Of a stretch of DNA of 64,000 nucleotides, positions 26,680 to 35,843 are shown piece after piece (the first letter of the stretch is position 1; each line of letters starts with the position of its first letter). The notes under the pieces are model-generated. The model saw only the letters and a list, made by a program, of their open reading frames with translations. It was not told where the DNA came from and searched no databases. Origin of the DNA: CAVVJA01 sp963801715 (GTDB lineage: Bacteria; Actinomycetota; Actinomycetes; Mycobacteriales; Jatrophihabitantaceae). Both the position numbers and the translations under genes were made by a program. Location: assembly GCA_963801715.1 (NCBI GenBank), contig CAWDGB010000015.1:62001-126000 (forward strand), in the 5' to 3' direction.

Positions 26680-28167
26680 TTACCAAGGGTGGTCGGTCAC
26701 TGATCCGGCATGGTGGGGCCTCGCCCGCAGCACGAACTGGTAACCGAATAGGGTTGGCCGCAGCTTGAGGAGGAATCGGTCCACCCGGCGGGCGAAGCGG
26801 CTTGGCAGGGACTTTCCGCGGGACAGCACGTCGAACGGAAGACCCGTGTACCGCATGTCGAGGACCTCTATCCCGCTCGCCCGCACGGACCTCAGCAGGC
26901 TGCGCCGGCTGAAGAATCGTAGGTGCGTCTCGTCAAGGATGCCCCGGCGGTCGTAGTCGAACATGCCGCTAGCGACACGCAGGCGCGGATACCAGTGACC
27001 GAAGTTCGGCACGGAGATCAGGATCTCGCCGTCGCCGGTGACGACTTCGGCCATCTGCCGCAGCAGGCGGGACGGATGGGTCACGTGCTCGATCACGTCT
27101 GCGGCGATGACGATATCGAAGCCCGACCCCACCGTGGCCGGGATGCCGTCCTCGAGATTGCCTAACACGAATTCGTCGACCCGGTCACGAACACCGTCGA
27201 GCTCGAGGCCGTCGACGCCGGTGACGTGATGGCCGAGTTTGCGGAGGCGTTCGGCGAGCCGTCCACCAGAGCATCCGAGGTCGAGGATTCGTTTTGGCGG
27301 CGCGTCGCTCAATATCTCGAGCAGCACGGTGTGCGACGTGCCCTCGCCCTCTTTGAAGTCGTACTCGTCGCTCGCCGGGACCCAAGTGTGGGTACCGAAC
27401 CCCATTCGGTTCAGGCGGTAGACGACGACGTCACGGACGACATCGCGCGCGTACCGCATCCCGTTTACGTAGCAGATCTCGTCGCCGTAATAGGTCGGGA
27501 TCGGGATCTCGATGATCCGCTTACCGCGATCGAGGAGCTGGACGATGATCTGGGTGTCAAAGTCAAATCCGTCCGTGTTGTTCGCGATCGGGAGTTCCGC
27601 AAGGGCCGCCACACTGTATGCCCGGTACCCGGAATGGAATTCGCTCAGGTTCGACCCGAGCAGCGAATTCTCGATACGCGTGAGGATGCGGTTGCCGGCC
27701 CATTTGTACGCGGGCATTCCACCGCGGCGCGACGCTCCTCGTTCGAGCATACGGGAGCCGAAAACCGCCTCGGCCTCGCCGCGTTCGAGCGGCGCGACGA
27801 TCGAGTGAAGGCACTCCGGCGCGTACTGCCCGTCGCCATGCAGCAGCACGATGATGTCCAGACCTCGCTCGATCGCGAACTGGTATCCGGCCTTCTGGTT
27901 GCCGCCGTAGCCGAGGTTCTTCAGGTGCCGGACGACGGTGGTCGGCATTTCGCCGTTCGCGTCGCGCCAGCGCAAGGCAACGTCGACGGTGGTGTCGTCG
28001 CTGGCGTCATCGAAGACCAGGATCTCGTCGATCTTCGGCCGGAAGTCAATCGGAATGCGATCGAGTGTCTCAGCGAGAGTTGATTCGGCGTTGTAGGTCA
28101 CGACCAGGATGCCGATACGACTCCGGCCCGGGGCGTAGGACCTCCGGGCCGGGTTTGCTGCGCTCAT
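26680..28167 (-). CDS. GT2 glycosyltransferase-SAM methyltransferase fusion
   Basis: A two-domain protein of about 495 residues. The first ~270 residues are a DPM1-like GT2 (GILVVTYNAESTLAETLDRI, VFDDASDDTT, LLHGDGQYAPE, then HSGYRAYS). The C-terminal ~200 residues are a class I methyltransferase (ILDLGCSGGRLAERLRKLG, VIAADVIEHVTHPSRLL). ATG at 28167 is preferred because GGAG lies seven bases upstream; ATG at 28173 is close by. The frame extends upstream only as antisense of the divergent membrane gene. Unlike true DPM1/GtrB relatives it has no C-terminal membrane segments. Confidence 0.83.
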   Translation of the reverse strand: MSAANPARRSYAPGRSRIGILVVTYNAESTLAETLDRIPIDFRPKIDEILVFDDASDDTTVDVALRWRDANGEMPTTVVRHLKNLGYGGNQKAGYQFAIERGLDIIVLLHGDGQYAPECLHSIVAPLERGEAEAVFGSRMLERGASRRGGMPAYKWAGNRILTRIENSLLGSNLSEFHSGYRAYSVAALAELPIANNTDGFDFDTQIIVQLLDRGKRIIEIPIPTYYGDEICYVNGMRYARDVVRDVVVYRLNRMGFGTHTWVPASDEYDFKEGEGTSHTVLLEILSDAPPKRILDLGCSGGRLAERLRKLGHHVTGVDGLELDGVRDRVDEFVLGNLEDGIPATVGSGFDIVIAADVIEHVTHPSRLLRQMAEVVTGDGEILISVPNFGHWYPRLRVASGMFDYDRRGILDETHLRFFSRRSLLRSVRASGIEVLDMRYTGLPFDVLSRGKSLPSRFARRVDRFLLKLRPTLFGYQFVLRARPHHAGSVTDHPW

Positions 28168-28272
28168 CCCCATTCTCCACGACCAGACCGTACCAAGAGC
28201 AACAGCCTGACCCGTCGGCTGTCGAAACGCAATGCCGCGGCGTGCGCGGGGTCCTGCCGTAGCATCGGGCCA

Positions 28273-29298
28273 GTGCCCAGCGCCAGTCGGACGGCGACGG
28301 TGAGCCGAGGTCTTCGCACCGTCGCGAGCCCGCCCGTCATGCGTATGCTGCGCCTGGTCTTCCTGGTAGCGGCGGTAGGCCTGTCGGCATATGCGGTGGC
28401 CACGCGGTGGCACGAGGTCAGCCAGCACCTCCACCAGATCGGATGGGGCCGCGCCGCGTTGTGCGTGCCGCCGATGCTGGCCGGGCTCTTCTGCGGAATG
28501 CGGGCGTGGCGGTCGATCCTCAGTGGCATGGGGTCGCAGCTGCCGCTCCGCCCGTCCGCCCGGGTCTACTTCGTGGGCCAGCTGGGCAAGTACATTCCCG
28601 GTTCGATCTGGCCGGTGCTCGCCCAGATGGAACTCGGCCACGACCACGACGTCCCGCGCCGCCGGTCGGCCGCGGCACTCGTGATCGCCATCATCGTGAG
28701 CCTTGCCACCGGTTTGATTGTCACCGTCCTGACCATCCCCTTCGTCGATGGCGGCCGATATCCCGCGCTCTGGTGGCTGCTTGTCCCGGTTCCGATCCTG
28801 GTGGCTTTGCTCAACCCGCGCGTGCTGTGGGGGTGCCTGCGCCGGATCCCGGTGCTGAATTTGAAGTCGAGCCTGCCGCCGGTGCTGCCGAACCGATCGA
28901 TGGCCGCAGCAGTCGCGTGGGCGACATTGGGCTGGCTGAGCTACGGGCTGCACGTCGCCGTGCTTGTCGCAGCGTTCCGCGAGCACGGTGCCGATACGGT
29001 CGCGGTCGCCTCGATCGGGGGGTACGCCTTCGCCTGGACGGCCGGGCTTATCGCATTCCTGCTGCCGGCCGGCGCCGGGGCGCGCGACGTCACGCTGGTG
29101 CTGGCGCTGTCGGGCGTCGTCGCGACAAACCCGGCGATCGCCGTTGCGGTCGTGTCGCGAGCGGTGACCACGGTCTGCGACCTCGGCCTCGCCGCGATCG
29201 CGGCCGGAGCAGCCATCCGCGTCATGCGGCCGACAGTCGCCGAGTCTCGGCACCACATCCCGGTGGACGAGGGCATGGTGCACTCCACCACGAACTGA
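28273..29298 (+). CDS. Lysylphosphatidylglycerol synthase TM-domain (flippase-like) membrane protein
   Basis: A 341-residue polytopic membrane protein, paralogue of 12004-12996. It shares GQLGKYIPGSIWPVLAQMEL and the C-terminal LLPAGAGARDVTLVLALSG. No synthase domain is attached. GTG at 28273 is taken; ATG at 28339 (MRMLRLVFLV) would begin just before the first membrane segment and is a serious alternative. It is divergent from the GT2-methyltransferase gene, with a ~105 bp shared promoter region. A role in moving or protecting lipid-linked sugars is inference. Confidence 0.8.
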   Translation: MPSASRTATVSRGLRTVASPPVMRMLRLVFLVAAVGLSAYAVATRWHEVSQHLHQIGWGRAALCVPPMLAGLFCGMRAWRSILSGMGSQLPLRPSARVYFVGQLGKYIPGSIWPVLAQMELGHDHDVPRRRSAAALVIAIIVSLATGLIVTVLTIPFVDGGRYPALWWLLVPVPILVALLNPRVLWGCLRRIPVLNLKSSLPPVLPNRSMAAAVAWATLGWLSYGLHVAVLVAAFREHGADTVAVASIGGYAFAWTAGLIAFLLPAGAGARDVTLVLALSGVVATNPAIAVAVVSRAVTTVCDLGLAAIAAGAAIRVMRPTVAESRHHIPVDEGMVHSTTN

Positions 29299-29304
29299 CG
29301 GCCG

Positions 29305-30621
29305 TCACATCAGCTGGCCGTTGAAGAAGTACGGCGCCATGTGCCAGGCGACGTAGACCGCAGCTCCCAACGGCACCACCAGCAGCCAGGCCGGAAGTCG
29401 GCGAAGCAACGGCACGCTCACGATCACGAACGCTTCCGACCGGTAGGTGCTCGCGTCGCCGCCGGCGATGTAGGGCAACAGCCAGACTCCGAGGCTCATC
29501 AGCAGGAAGGTCAAGTCGAACGCCGAGATGCGACTCTCGACCGCCGCCGCCCACGTCCGAGGCCGCATCTCGGCGGTATGCCGGCCTCGTACCGCACCGA
29601 TGATCGTGACCAGACATACCAAGCCGAATAAGCACAGGGTGAGTAGCGTCTGCGCGGCGATGTAGTTCAGCACCTGCTGGCTGCTCGACTGCGGTGTCCA
29701 CAGCGGGCGCAATCGGTCGATCAACGTGTCGAGCGGACTGTGCACACCGACGCGGTACTTCTTCACGCTGATGAAGTAGGCGTCCCAGATGCCGACCGCC
29801 ACCTGCATGGTGAGCAGCACGGCACCGAAGCCGGCGGCGACGCCGACGGCTGGGATGATTGCCTGGCGCCTCCGCTGTCCGCGCAATATGAGCAGGCCGG
29901 TGGCGAGCAGCGCCGGCAACAGCACAATCGCGGTGAGGTAGCTGAACGCGGCCACGAACCCGGCCGCGAACCCGGCCCAGGCAAGGGCAGGCCGGGACGT
30001 GCGAAGCGCGAAGTAGAGGCAAGCGAGGATCCCGGCGATGCACATGGAGATCGGGAAAATCGCGGCGAAGTAGATCTGGCCGGGGAAGAACGCCGCGATC
30101 AGCAAGCACATCCAGCGGGTCCAGATCGAACGGGCGTCGGCGAGCAGGCGCCACATGAGTAGCAGCGCGAGGTACCAGCACATCCAGGCGAGGATCAGGC
30201 CGGCGGTCGGCAGCGGCACGCCCGTCGCGCCCGACAGCCCGCGCATGGCGAACGGGTACCCCGGGAACCAGCCGATCGTGCCGCACAGGTAGTTACCCGG
30301 AGGCAGATGCTGCGGGAGGAAACGCTCATCGCAGTGCCAGACGGCCTCGTACCCGCTGCGCGCGATGTGCAGGTAATGCCCACTGTCCCAGCGCCCGTAA
30401 CTCGCCGGATCGAACAGATGCAGCCCGGTATAAGGGGAGCGGATGGCGATCACGGCCCACGCGGCCACTAAAGCCACGAGCGGCGGGACCAGCGCGGCTG
30501 CGCACCGGCGCCACCACGGACCTGTCGTCGACTCCGGGCTCGGCCGTCTCCAGCACGATGGGGGCCGTCTCGTCGGACAATTCGTAGCGCCTCTTCGTTC
30601 GAGTGGGTATCGGTCGGGCAA
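29305..30621 (-). CDS. PIG-V-like integral membrane mannosyltransferase (GT-C)
   Basis: A polytopic membrane protein of ~438 residues. The loop motif RWDSGHYLHIARSGY is typical of PIG-V-type mannosyltransferases, which use polyprenyl-phosphate mannose, and at least eight hydrophobic segments follow. The first ~38 residues in this frame look non-native. In another frame, a TTG at 30580 would give MSDETAPIVLETAEPGVDD and join this frame near 30515 if one base were changed, so the N-terminus may be affected by an indel. It converges with the flippase-like gene (six-base gap). Confidence 0.75.
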   Translation of the reverse strand: MPDRYPLERRGATNCPTRRPPSCWRRPSPESTTGPWWRRCAAALVPPLVALVAAWAVIAIRSPYTGLHLFDPASYGRWDSGHYLHIARSGYEAVWHCDERFLPQHLPPGNYLCGTIGWFPGYPFAMRGLSGATGVPLPTAGLILAWMCWYLALLLMWRLLADARSIWTRWMCLLIAAFFPGQIYFAAIFPISMCIAGILACLYFALRTSRPALAWAGFAAGFVAAFSYLTAIVLLPALLATGLLILRGQRRRQAIIPAVGVAAGFGAVLLTMQVAVGIWDAYFISVKKYRVGVHSPLDTLIDRLRPLWTPQSSSQQVLNYIAAQTLLTLCLFGLVCLVTIIGAVRGRHTAEMRPRTWAAAVESRISAFDLTFLLMSLGVWLLPYIAGGDASTYRSEAFVIVSVPLLRRLPAWLLVVPLGAAVYVAWHMAPYFFNGQLM

Positions 30622-30841
30622 CCGGCCTCGACCAGCTCGGTCTGCGATACTGCTTGGCCCCGGCTACCGTCTCACACCCGCCCGCATGGCTGCGAATCAT
30701 TGAGAAGCAGGTGGGCGAGCCGTCGCCCGGTCGCGAGCCGGGCGATCTCGGCTACCGCACCAAGCCGAGGTCTAGACCGACAACCATCGTTTCGATCAAA
30801 CACTCCAACGACCCGGCCCGCTCGCCCGACCCTTACCGACA

Positions 30842-31110
30842 CACTCGAAGCGCTTCATCGTCTTGACGAAGTTGTTGCCGGTCGCTCCTTAGAGCCGCGC
30901 CGTCCGCGCGACCTAGGCGTGCCGGCGCAACCAGAGCACCGCCTGCTCCCCGGCGAGCTTCGACCGGCCGTAGACCGACTTGGGCCGCGGTCGGTTCGCC
31001 GACCTCGTACGGACGCTCGATTCGCCGTCGAACGCATATCCGTTTGGACGTGGATCAGCCGGCCGCGACTGCGCGCGTTCCGTGGCGCCCCGGCCGAACG
31101 GCACCGGCCG
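30842..31110 (-). pseudogene. Decayed rmlD fragment
   Basis: About 220-270 bp align nearly without gaps to the middle of the rmlD gene at 32209-33076. The minus strand still reads YAFDGES, KSVYGRSKLAGEQAV, matching YVFDGES and KSVYGRSKLAGEQAV in rmlD. TAG and TAA stops interrupt it, there are many substitutions and small indels, and both gene ends are missing. This is therefore a true relic, not a sequencing artefact. It marks an old duplication or replacement of rmlD at the edge of the inserted polysaccharide locus. Confidence 0.75.
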
Positions 31111-31297
31111 CACCCGTCAAGTTCCGTAACTGGTGAGGACCGAGCGCTATTTCGCTCGAGCAGAATACCGGGTCAGTGGCATCCGGCAATATCGTCAATC
31201 TATTTGGGCCTGACAACTCGCAGATCGTATGGCTGGGGGTCACGCTGTATCGTTATGGTCGTCATCCGAGCGGGCGTCTTGAAATTGAAGGGTGTGC
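31111..31297. other. Non-coding leader before methyltransferase gene
   Basis: Together with the rmlD relic this forms a ~680 bp stretch (30622-31297) without an intact gene. The last ~190 bp look less GC-rich than the surroundings and probably carry the promoter of the methyltransferase at 31298. A TTGGGC, 18 bases, TATGGC pair near 31210-31239 is a weak candidate. I see no other structure in it. Confidence 0.3.
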
Positions 31298-32134
31298 ATG
31301 ACCGAATCTCCCAACCCAAGTGGCCGGGAGCCGCAACTCGCGTATTCCGAAATCCAGGGCAAGATGCACGATGAGCAGACTCGTCGCCAGAAGGCCCGCA
31401 AGATCATTCGCGTTCTTCATCACTATCTCGGTCGTGCTGACCTCAACGATCTGTCCACGCTGGATATCGGCTGTTCGGTTGGCATTATCGCCAGCGAGTT
31501 AGCGGCCGACGGCGCGATCTCGAGCGGCGTCGACATCGACGTCCCGGGCCTCGAGGCGGCGAAGGCCCGGTTCGGAGATCGGGTCAACTTCAGCTGCGCG
31601 TCGGCGGACGACCTTCCGATTCCTGATGAATCCCTGGATGTGGTGATCTTCAATCACATCTATGAACATGTCGTCGACGCCAGGGCGGCAGTCAACGAAA
31701 TCCACCGGGTGCTGAAACCGACCGGTGTCGCCTACCTCGGGCTGGCCAACAAGTACCAGCTGATGGAACCGCATTACGGCTTGCCGCTGCTCTCGTGGCT
31801 GCCGCAGGAGGCGGCCGACAAGTACGTCCGCCGCGCCGGCAAGGCACCCCACTACTATGAACGCCACCTCTCGCGCACGGGGCTGAAGCAATTGCTGCGT
31901 GGGTTTCACATATATGACTACACAGTTCCGGTTATTCGACACCCGGATGTGTTCGGCAGCGACGACCAGGTCAAGAGCGTGGTTTCCCGGTTGCCGGTTC
32001 AGCTGATCCAGGCTCTGATCCCGATCGTGCCGACCTATATCTGGATCGGGACCAAACGTCATTTGCCTCCTCGGTCTTCGGGGGCGGACGACGGGCTCAG
32101 GCACCTCGACCTCACCGCGGCCGGCCGACAGTGA
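31298..32134 (+). CDS. SAM-dependent methyltransferase
   Basis: A 278-residue class I methyltransferase with STLDIGCSVGIIASELAADG as motif I, SGVDIDVPGLEAAK, VIFNHIYEHVVDARAAV and HRVLKPTGVAYLGLANKY. ATG at 31298 with AAGG upstream is preferred over the GTG six bases earlier. It stands alone between the rmlD relic and the convergent rmlD gene. It probably methylates a sugar or lipid intermediate of the same glycan. Confidence 0.82.
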   Translation: MTESPNPSGREPQLAYSEIQGKMHDEQTRRQKARKIIRVLHHYLGRADLNDLSTLDIGCSVGIIASELAADGAISSGVDIDVPGLEAAKARFGDRVNFSCASADDLPIPDESLDVVIFNHIYEHVVDARAAVNEIHRVLKPTGVAYLGLANKYQLMEPHYGLPLLSWLPQEAADKYVRRAGKAPHYYERHLSRTGLKQLLRGFHIYDYTVPVIRHPDVFGSDDQVKSVVSRLPVQLIQALIPIVPTYIWIGTKRHLPPRSSGADDGLRHLDLTAAGRQ

Positions 32135-32208
32135 CTAGCCGCCAGGGTGCGCAGCCGAGCTGGTGACCCCGAAACACCGCGAGTCGACCCTCCAGCCGAA
32201 GTCCCGCG

Positions 32209-33076
32209 TCAGCTTGCGCGAAGCGCATCGCCGATCGAGGCGAAGGCCTGGCGCAGCGCCGATCGCCAGTGCGGCAAGGGAGTGAGGCCGGCGCCCTGCC
32301 AGGCCCGATCAGACAGCACCGAGTACGCCGGCCTGGGCGCCGGCCGCGGGAAGTTTGCCGTATTCGTCGGCAGGACGCGCGACGGCTCAGCACCCAGCTC
32401 CTCGAAGATGGCTCTCGCGAAGCCGAACCAGGTCGTGGAGGCACTATTCGTGCAGTGGTACGTCCCGGCCGCAGTGGCTGGGGATCGGCCGAGTTCCACG
32501 ATTCCGGCCGCAAGCTGTGCCGTCCAGGTCGGCGCACCGAACTGGTCATCGACGACGCGTTACCGTCGCCCGCTCGCGCTCGAGGCGGGCCATCGTCTTG
32601 ACGAAATTGCCGCCCACCGCTCCGTAGAGCCAGGCCGTCCGCACGACGTACGCCTGTGGGAGGAGCTCTCGGACGGCCTGCTCGCCGGCGAGCTTCGATC
32701 GGCCATAGACCGACTTCGGCTCGGTCGGATCGTCGACCTCGTAGGGGACTCTCGACTCGCCGTCGAACACGTAGTCCGTTGAGACGTGGATCAGCCGACC
32801 GCCCGTGCGAGCCACTGCGCTGGCGACCGCGGCTGCGCCCGCAGCGTTCACGCGATACGCCGCGTCCTCGTCTGTCTCTGCCGCATCGACGGCCGTATAG
32901 GCCGCGCTGTTTACGACCACATCAGGGCGGAATTCGGCGATCGCGTCTGCCACCGCGCGAAGATCTGCCACGTCGAGATCGGATCGGCCCAGGGCGCGTA
33001 CGTCCTCATCAGCGAGGACCCGCCGCAGGTCGCTACCGAGCTGTCCGTGCGCGCCAGTTATGAGCCAGCGCGTCAT
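32209..33076 (-). pseudogene. rmlD: dTDP-4-dehydrorhamnose reductase, one frameshift
   Basis: Final step of dTDP-L-rhamnose synthesis. The N-terminal part (MTRWLITGAHGQLGSDLRRV, HVSTDYVFDGES, YGRSKLAGE with the catalytic Tyr/Lys) runs from 33076 to about 32550. The C-terminal part (YHCTNSASTTWFGFARAIF, FPRPAPRPAYSVL) continues in another frame to 32209. One extra base near 32553-32560 explains the break; without it the text reads VVDDQFGAPTWT. The start overlaps rmlB as ATGA. Since dTDP-rhamnose is normally needed for the wall linker, a sequence error is more likely than loss. Confidence 0.82.
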
Positions 33077-34095
33077 CGGCTGCTCATCAGTTGACCAGCC
33101 GATCCTTTGCCATTTCTGCACGCGCCTTCAGCGGTTCCCACCAGTCCGCGGTGCGTCCGGTACCAGGCGACGGTAAGCGCGAGCCCGTCCTCGAATGTCA
33201 TCTGCGGCGCGTAACCCAGCTCGGAGATCTTGCTGTAGTCCACGGAGTACCGCAGATCATGTCCGCCGCCCCGGGGATCGACGATGTGCTGCACGTAATC
33301 CCAGCTACGCCCAGTCGCGTCGAGCAGCAGCTGGGTGAGCTCCTTGTTCGACAGTTCTTGACCGCCGCCGATGTTGTAGAACTCGCCCGGGCGACCCTGC
33401 TCGACGACCAGCTGAACCGCGCGGCAGTGGTCCGCGACGAACAACCAGTCTCGGACGTTGAGTCCCTCGCCGTACAGCGGCACTTTCTTACCGTCGAGCA
33501 GGTTAGTGACGAACAGCGGAATGACCTTTTCGGGAAAGTGGTAAGGACCGTAGTTGTTGCTGCATCGGGTAATGGAGATGTTGAGGCCGTACGTCTTGGC
33601 GTAGGCGCGCGCCATGAGATCGCCCCCGGCCTTGGCCGCCGAGTATGGCGAATTCGGCTCCAGAACATGGCCCTCGGTCCACGAGCCAACCGGTGTCGAG
33701 CCGTACACCTCGTCGGTGGAGATATGCACAACCCGCTGCACATCGTGCCGGAGCGCCGCCTCGAATACCTGCTGGGCCCCCAGGACGTTGGTTCGGATGA
33801 AGTCGGTAGCGCCGATGATCGACCGGTCAACGTGCGACTCGGCCGCGAAGTTGACCAGGACGTCGTGCCCCGGCAATGCGGCGTCAAGGTCGGACGCCGA
33901 GCAGATGTCGCCACGCACGAATCGGTATCGCGGACTGTCGGCCACCGCCGCGAGGTTGGCCAGATTCCCGGCATAGGTCAACTTGTCGAACACAGTGACC
34001 TGGGCACCCGCAAAAGCCGGGTAGGAATCCGACAGCAGCTCTCGAACGTAGTGAGAGCCGATGAAGCCGGCTCCACCGGTGACGAACACACGCAT
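33073..34095 (-). CDS. rmlB: dTDP-glucose 4,6-dehydratase
   Basis: A 340-residue short-chain dehydrogenase/reductase. The NAD-binding motif is VTGGAGFIGSHYVREL, the catalytic region STDEVYGS and the Tyr/Lys pair YSAAKAGGD; NNYGPYHFPEKVIPLF is typical for RmlB. It makes dTDP-4-keto-6-deoxyglucose, the precursor of dTDP-L-rhamnose. It is translated just before rmlD; rmlA and rmlC are not in the window. Divergent from the first LCP gene. Confidence 0.93.
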   Translation of the reverse strand: MRVFVTGGAGFIGSHYVRELLSDSYPAFAGAQVTVFDKLTYAGNLANLAAVADSPRYRFVRGDICSASDLDAALPGHDVLVNFAAESHVDRSIIGATDFIRTNVLGAQQVFEAALRHDVQRVVHISTDEVYGSTPVGSWTEGHVLEPNSPYSAAKAGGDLMARAYAKTYGLNISITRCSNNYGPYHFPEKVIPLFVTNLLDGKKVPLYGEGLNVRDWLFVADHCRAVQLVVEQGRPGEFYNIGGGQELSNKELTQLLLDATGRSWDYVQHIVDPRGGGHDLRYSVDYSKISELGYAPQMTFEDGLALTVAWYRTHRGLVGTAEGACRNGKGSAGQLMSSR

Positions 34096-34175
34096 GATCA
34101 GGGCAACCTCTTCCGAGCTTTGACGCAGGACACGACGTTCTGCAGCTGGCAGTATCTCAGAGCCGCCGCGCCAGG

Positions 34176-35753
34176 GTGGCCGCCTACCGGGTCTGGCGCC
34201 GCATCCCGGTTAGCCTCGCAATCGTGGCTGACGAACCCGGCCCGCGCGAGCAAGCCGGGCGTGACGTCCGTCTCGGCGTACGGCTCGGAGGTCGGCTGGT
34301 CATCGCCGCCCTGTCGTTCATCACGCTCGTCGGGAGCGGGCTCGCCTGGGCGACCTACCAGAACTTCACCGCCCATGTCCCGCACGGAGCCCCTGTTCCG
34401 AAGCTGGATTCCGGCCACCACGACGTGGACGGCTCGGACCAGAACATCTTGCTGCTTGGCAATGACAGCCGGGCCGGGGCGAGCCCGGCGGAGTTGAACG
34501 CGCTCGGCACGCAGGATGACGGCGGCAGCGTCAACACCGACACCATGATGTTGCTGCACATTCCGGCCAACGGCCGGACGGCGACCGTCGTGTCGTTCCC
34601 AAGAGACTCCTGGGTAGATATCCCGGACAATGGCAAGGGCAAGATCAATTCCGCGTACGGGATCGGCTACGCCGGCGCTCGGAGCCGCGGAGGGAACGAG
34701 CTCGCGAGCGAGAGCGCGGGCGTCGTGCTGCTCATCCGCACGATCAACCAGCTCACCGGGTTGCATGTCGACCATTACGCGCAGGTCAACCTGCTCGGCT
34801 TCTACCGGATCAGCAACGCGATCGGCGGCGTGCAGGTCTGTTTGAATGCGGCACAGAACCCGAACACCGACAGCGACGCGTACGGCAAGGGATACTCAGG
34901 CATCGACCTGCCGGCCGGCGTGTCAACGATCAAAGGCACTCAAGCACTCGCCTTCGTCCGGCAACGTCACGGATTGCCGAACGGCGACCTTGATCGAATC
35001 AAGCGCCAGCAGTACTTCATGTCCGCGGCCTTCCACAAGGTCGCGACGGCCGGCGTGCTGCTGAACCCGTTCAAGCTGCACGACCTGCTCGGTGCCGTCA
35101 GCTCGTCACTGGTCACCGATCCCGGCCTGGATCTCGTATCGCTGGCCAGTCAGTTCGAGAACCTGTCGTCCGGCAAGATCAACTTTGCCACCTTGCCGAA
35201 TGGTGGATCACAGCTCGTTTACCCGGACGGAGTCGCAACCTCGATCGTGCAGGTCGACACCGCCGCGATCCCCGACTTCGTTCGACGACTCATGGGCCAG
35301 TCGGCCGACCCCGGCCTGGCCGGGGTGAGCCCGGCACCGCCGGCCTCGGTCACGCTCGATGTGCTCAACGGCACGCCCGTGCCCGGCGTGGCCGGCCGTA
35401 ACGCCGATGCATTGCGTCGCGCCGGCTTCATCGTCGCCGCTGTCGACTCCACGGAGGCAGCGACGGCGACCTCGGTGGAGTACCCGCCTGGGCAACAGAG
35501 CGCGGCGAAAGCGGTAGCAGCCGCCGTCCCCGGCGCAACCCTCGTCCAGACTGGTTCTGTGCAGCGCGTCACACTCGTGCTGGGAACGGACGGACACGAG
35601 GCCCGCGGGGTCGCGGCGAGCGCGGCTCCGACTCCGACTCCGACTCCGACTCCGCCGGCATCCGGCCCAAGGTCGGCCGCGGCACCCACATCACCGGCGA
35701 GTTCGGCCGCGAGACCCTCCCCCGCGCAGCCTGCCGGTGGCTGCATTAACTAG
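34176..35753 (+). CDS. LytR-CpsA-Psr (LCP) family glycan ligase
   Basis: A 525-residue membrane-anchored LCP protein. One membrane helix (~40-62) precedes the LCP domain with GGSVNTDTMMLLHIPANG, SFPRDSWVDIP, KINSAYGIGY and DRIKRQQYF. A LytR_C domain (~395-470) and a Pro/Ser/Thr-rich tail follow. LCP proteins transfer lipid-linked glycans to peptidoglycan. GTG at 34176 is taken; GTG at 34224 is an alternative with a shorter cytoplasmic tail. The only two cysteines are in VQVCLN and the C-terminal GGCIN. Syntenic with mycobacterial Rv3267. Confidence 0.88.
   Translation: MAAYRVWRRIPVSLAIVADEPGPREQAGRDVRLGVRLGGRLVIAALSFITLVGSGLAWATYQNFTAHVPHGAPVPKLDSGHHDVDGSDQNILLLGNDSRAGASPAELNALGTQDDGGSVNTDTMMLLHIPANGRTATVVSFPRDSWVDIPDNGKGKINSAYGIGYAGARSRGGNELASESAGVVLLIRTINQLTGLHVDHYAQVNLLGFYRISNAIGGVQVCLNAAQNPNTDSDAYGKGYSGIDLPAGVSTIKGTQALAFVRQRHGLPNGDLDRIKRQQYFMSAAFHKVATAGVLLNPFKLHDLLGAVSSSLVTDPGLDLVSLASQFENLSSGKINFATLPNGGSQLVYPDGVATSIVQVDTAAIPDFVRRLMGQSADPGLAGVSPAPPASVTLDVLNGTPVPGVAGRNADALRRAGFIVAAVDSTEAATATSVEYPPGQQSAAKAVAAAVPGATLVQTGSVQRVTLVLGTDGHEARGVAASAAPTPTPTPTPPASGPRSAAAPTSPASSAARPSPAQPAGGCIN
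35626..35654 (+). repeat. Hexanucleotide tandem repeat in LCP tail
   Basis: Nearly five copies of CTCCGA encode a Pro-Thr repeat in the wall-spanning tail of the first LCP protein. Copy number may vary between strains. Confidence 0.8.
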
Positions 35754-35843
35754 TGATTTACACGATTTGCCCGGTAGTTGGCCAGCCCAGACAACGCTGA
35801 GACCTCCTCTAGCCATCTGACAAACCGCCGGTAACCTCGGGGC

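Noticed and set aside
28174..29283. Upstream extension of the GT2-methyltransferase frame
   Set aside because: It is low-complexity antisense of the membrane protein at 28273; the ribosome site and GT2 motif support the start at 28167.
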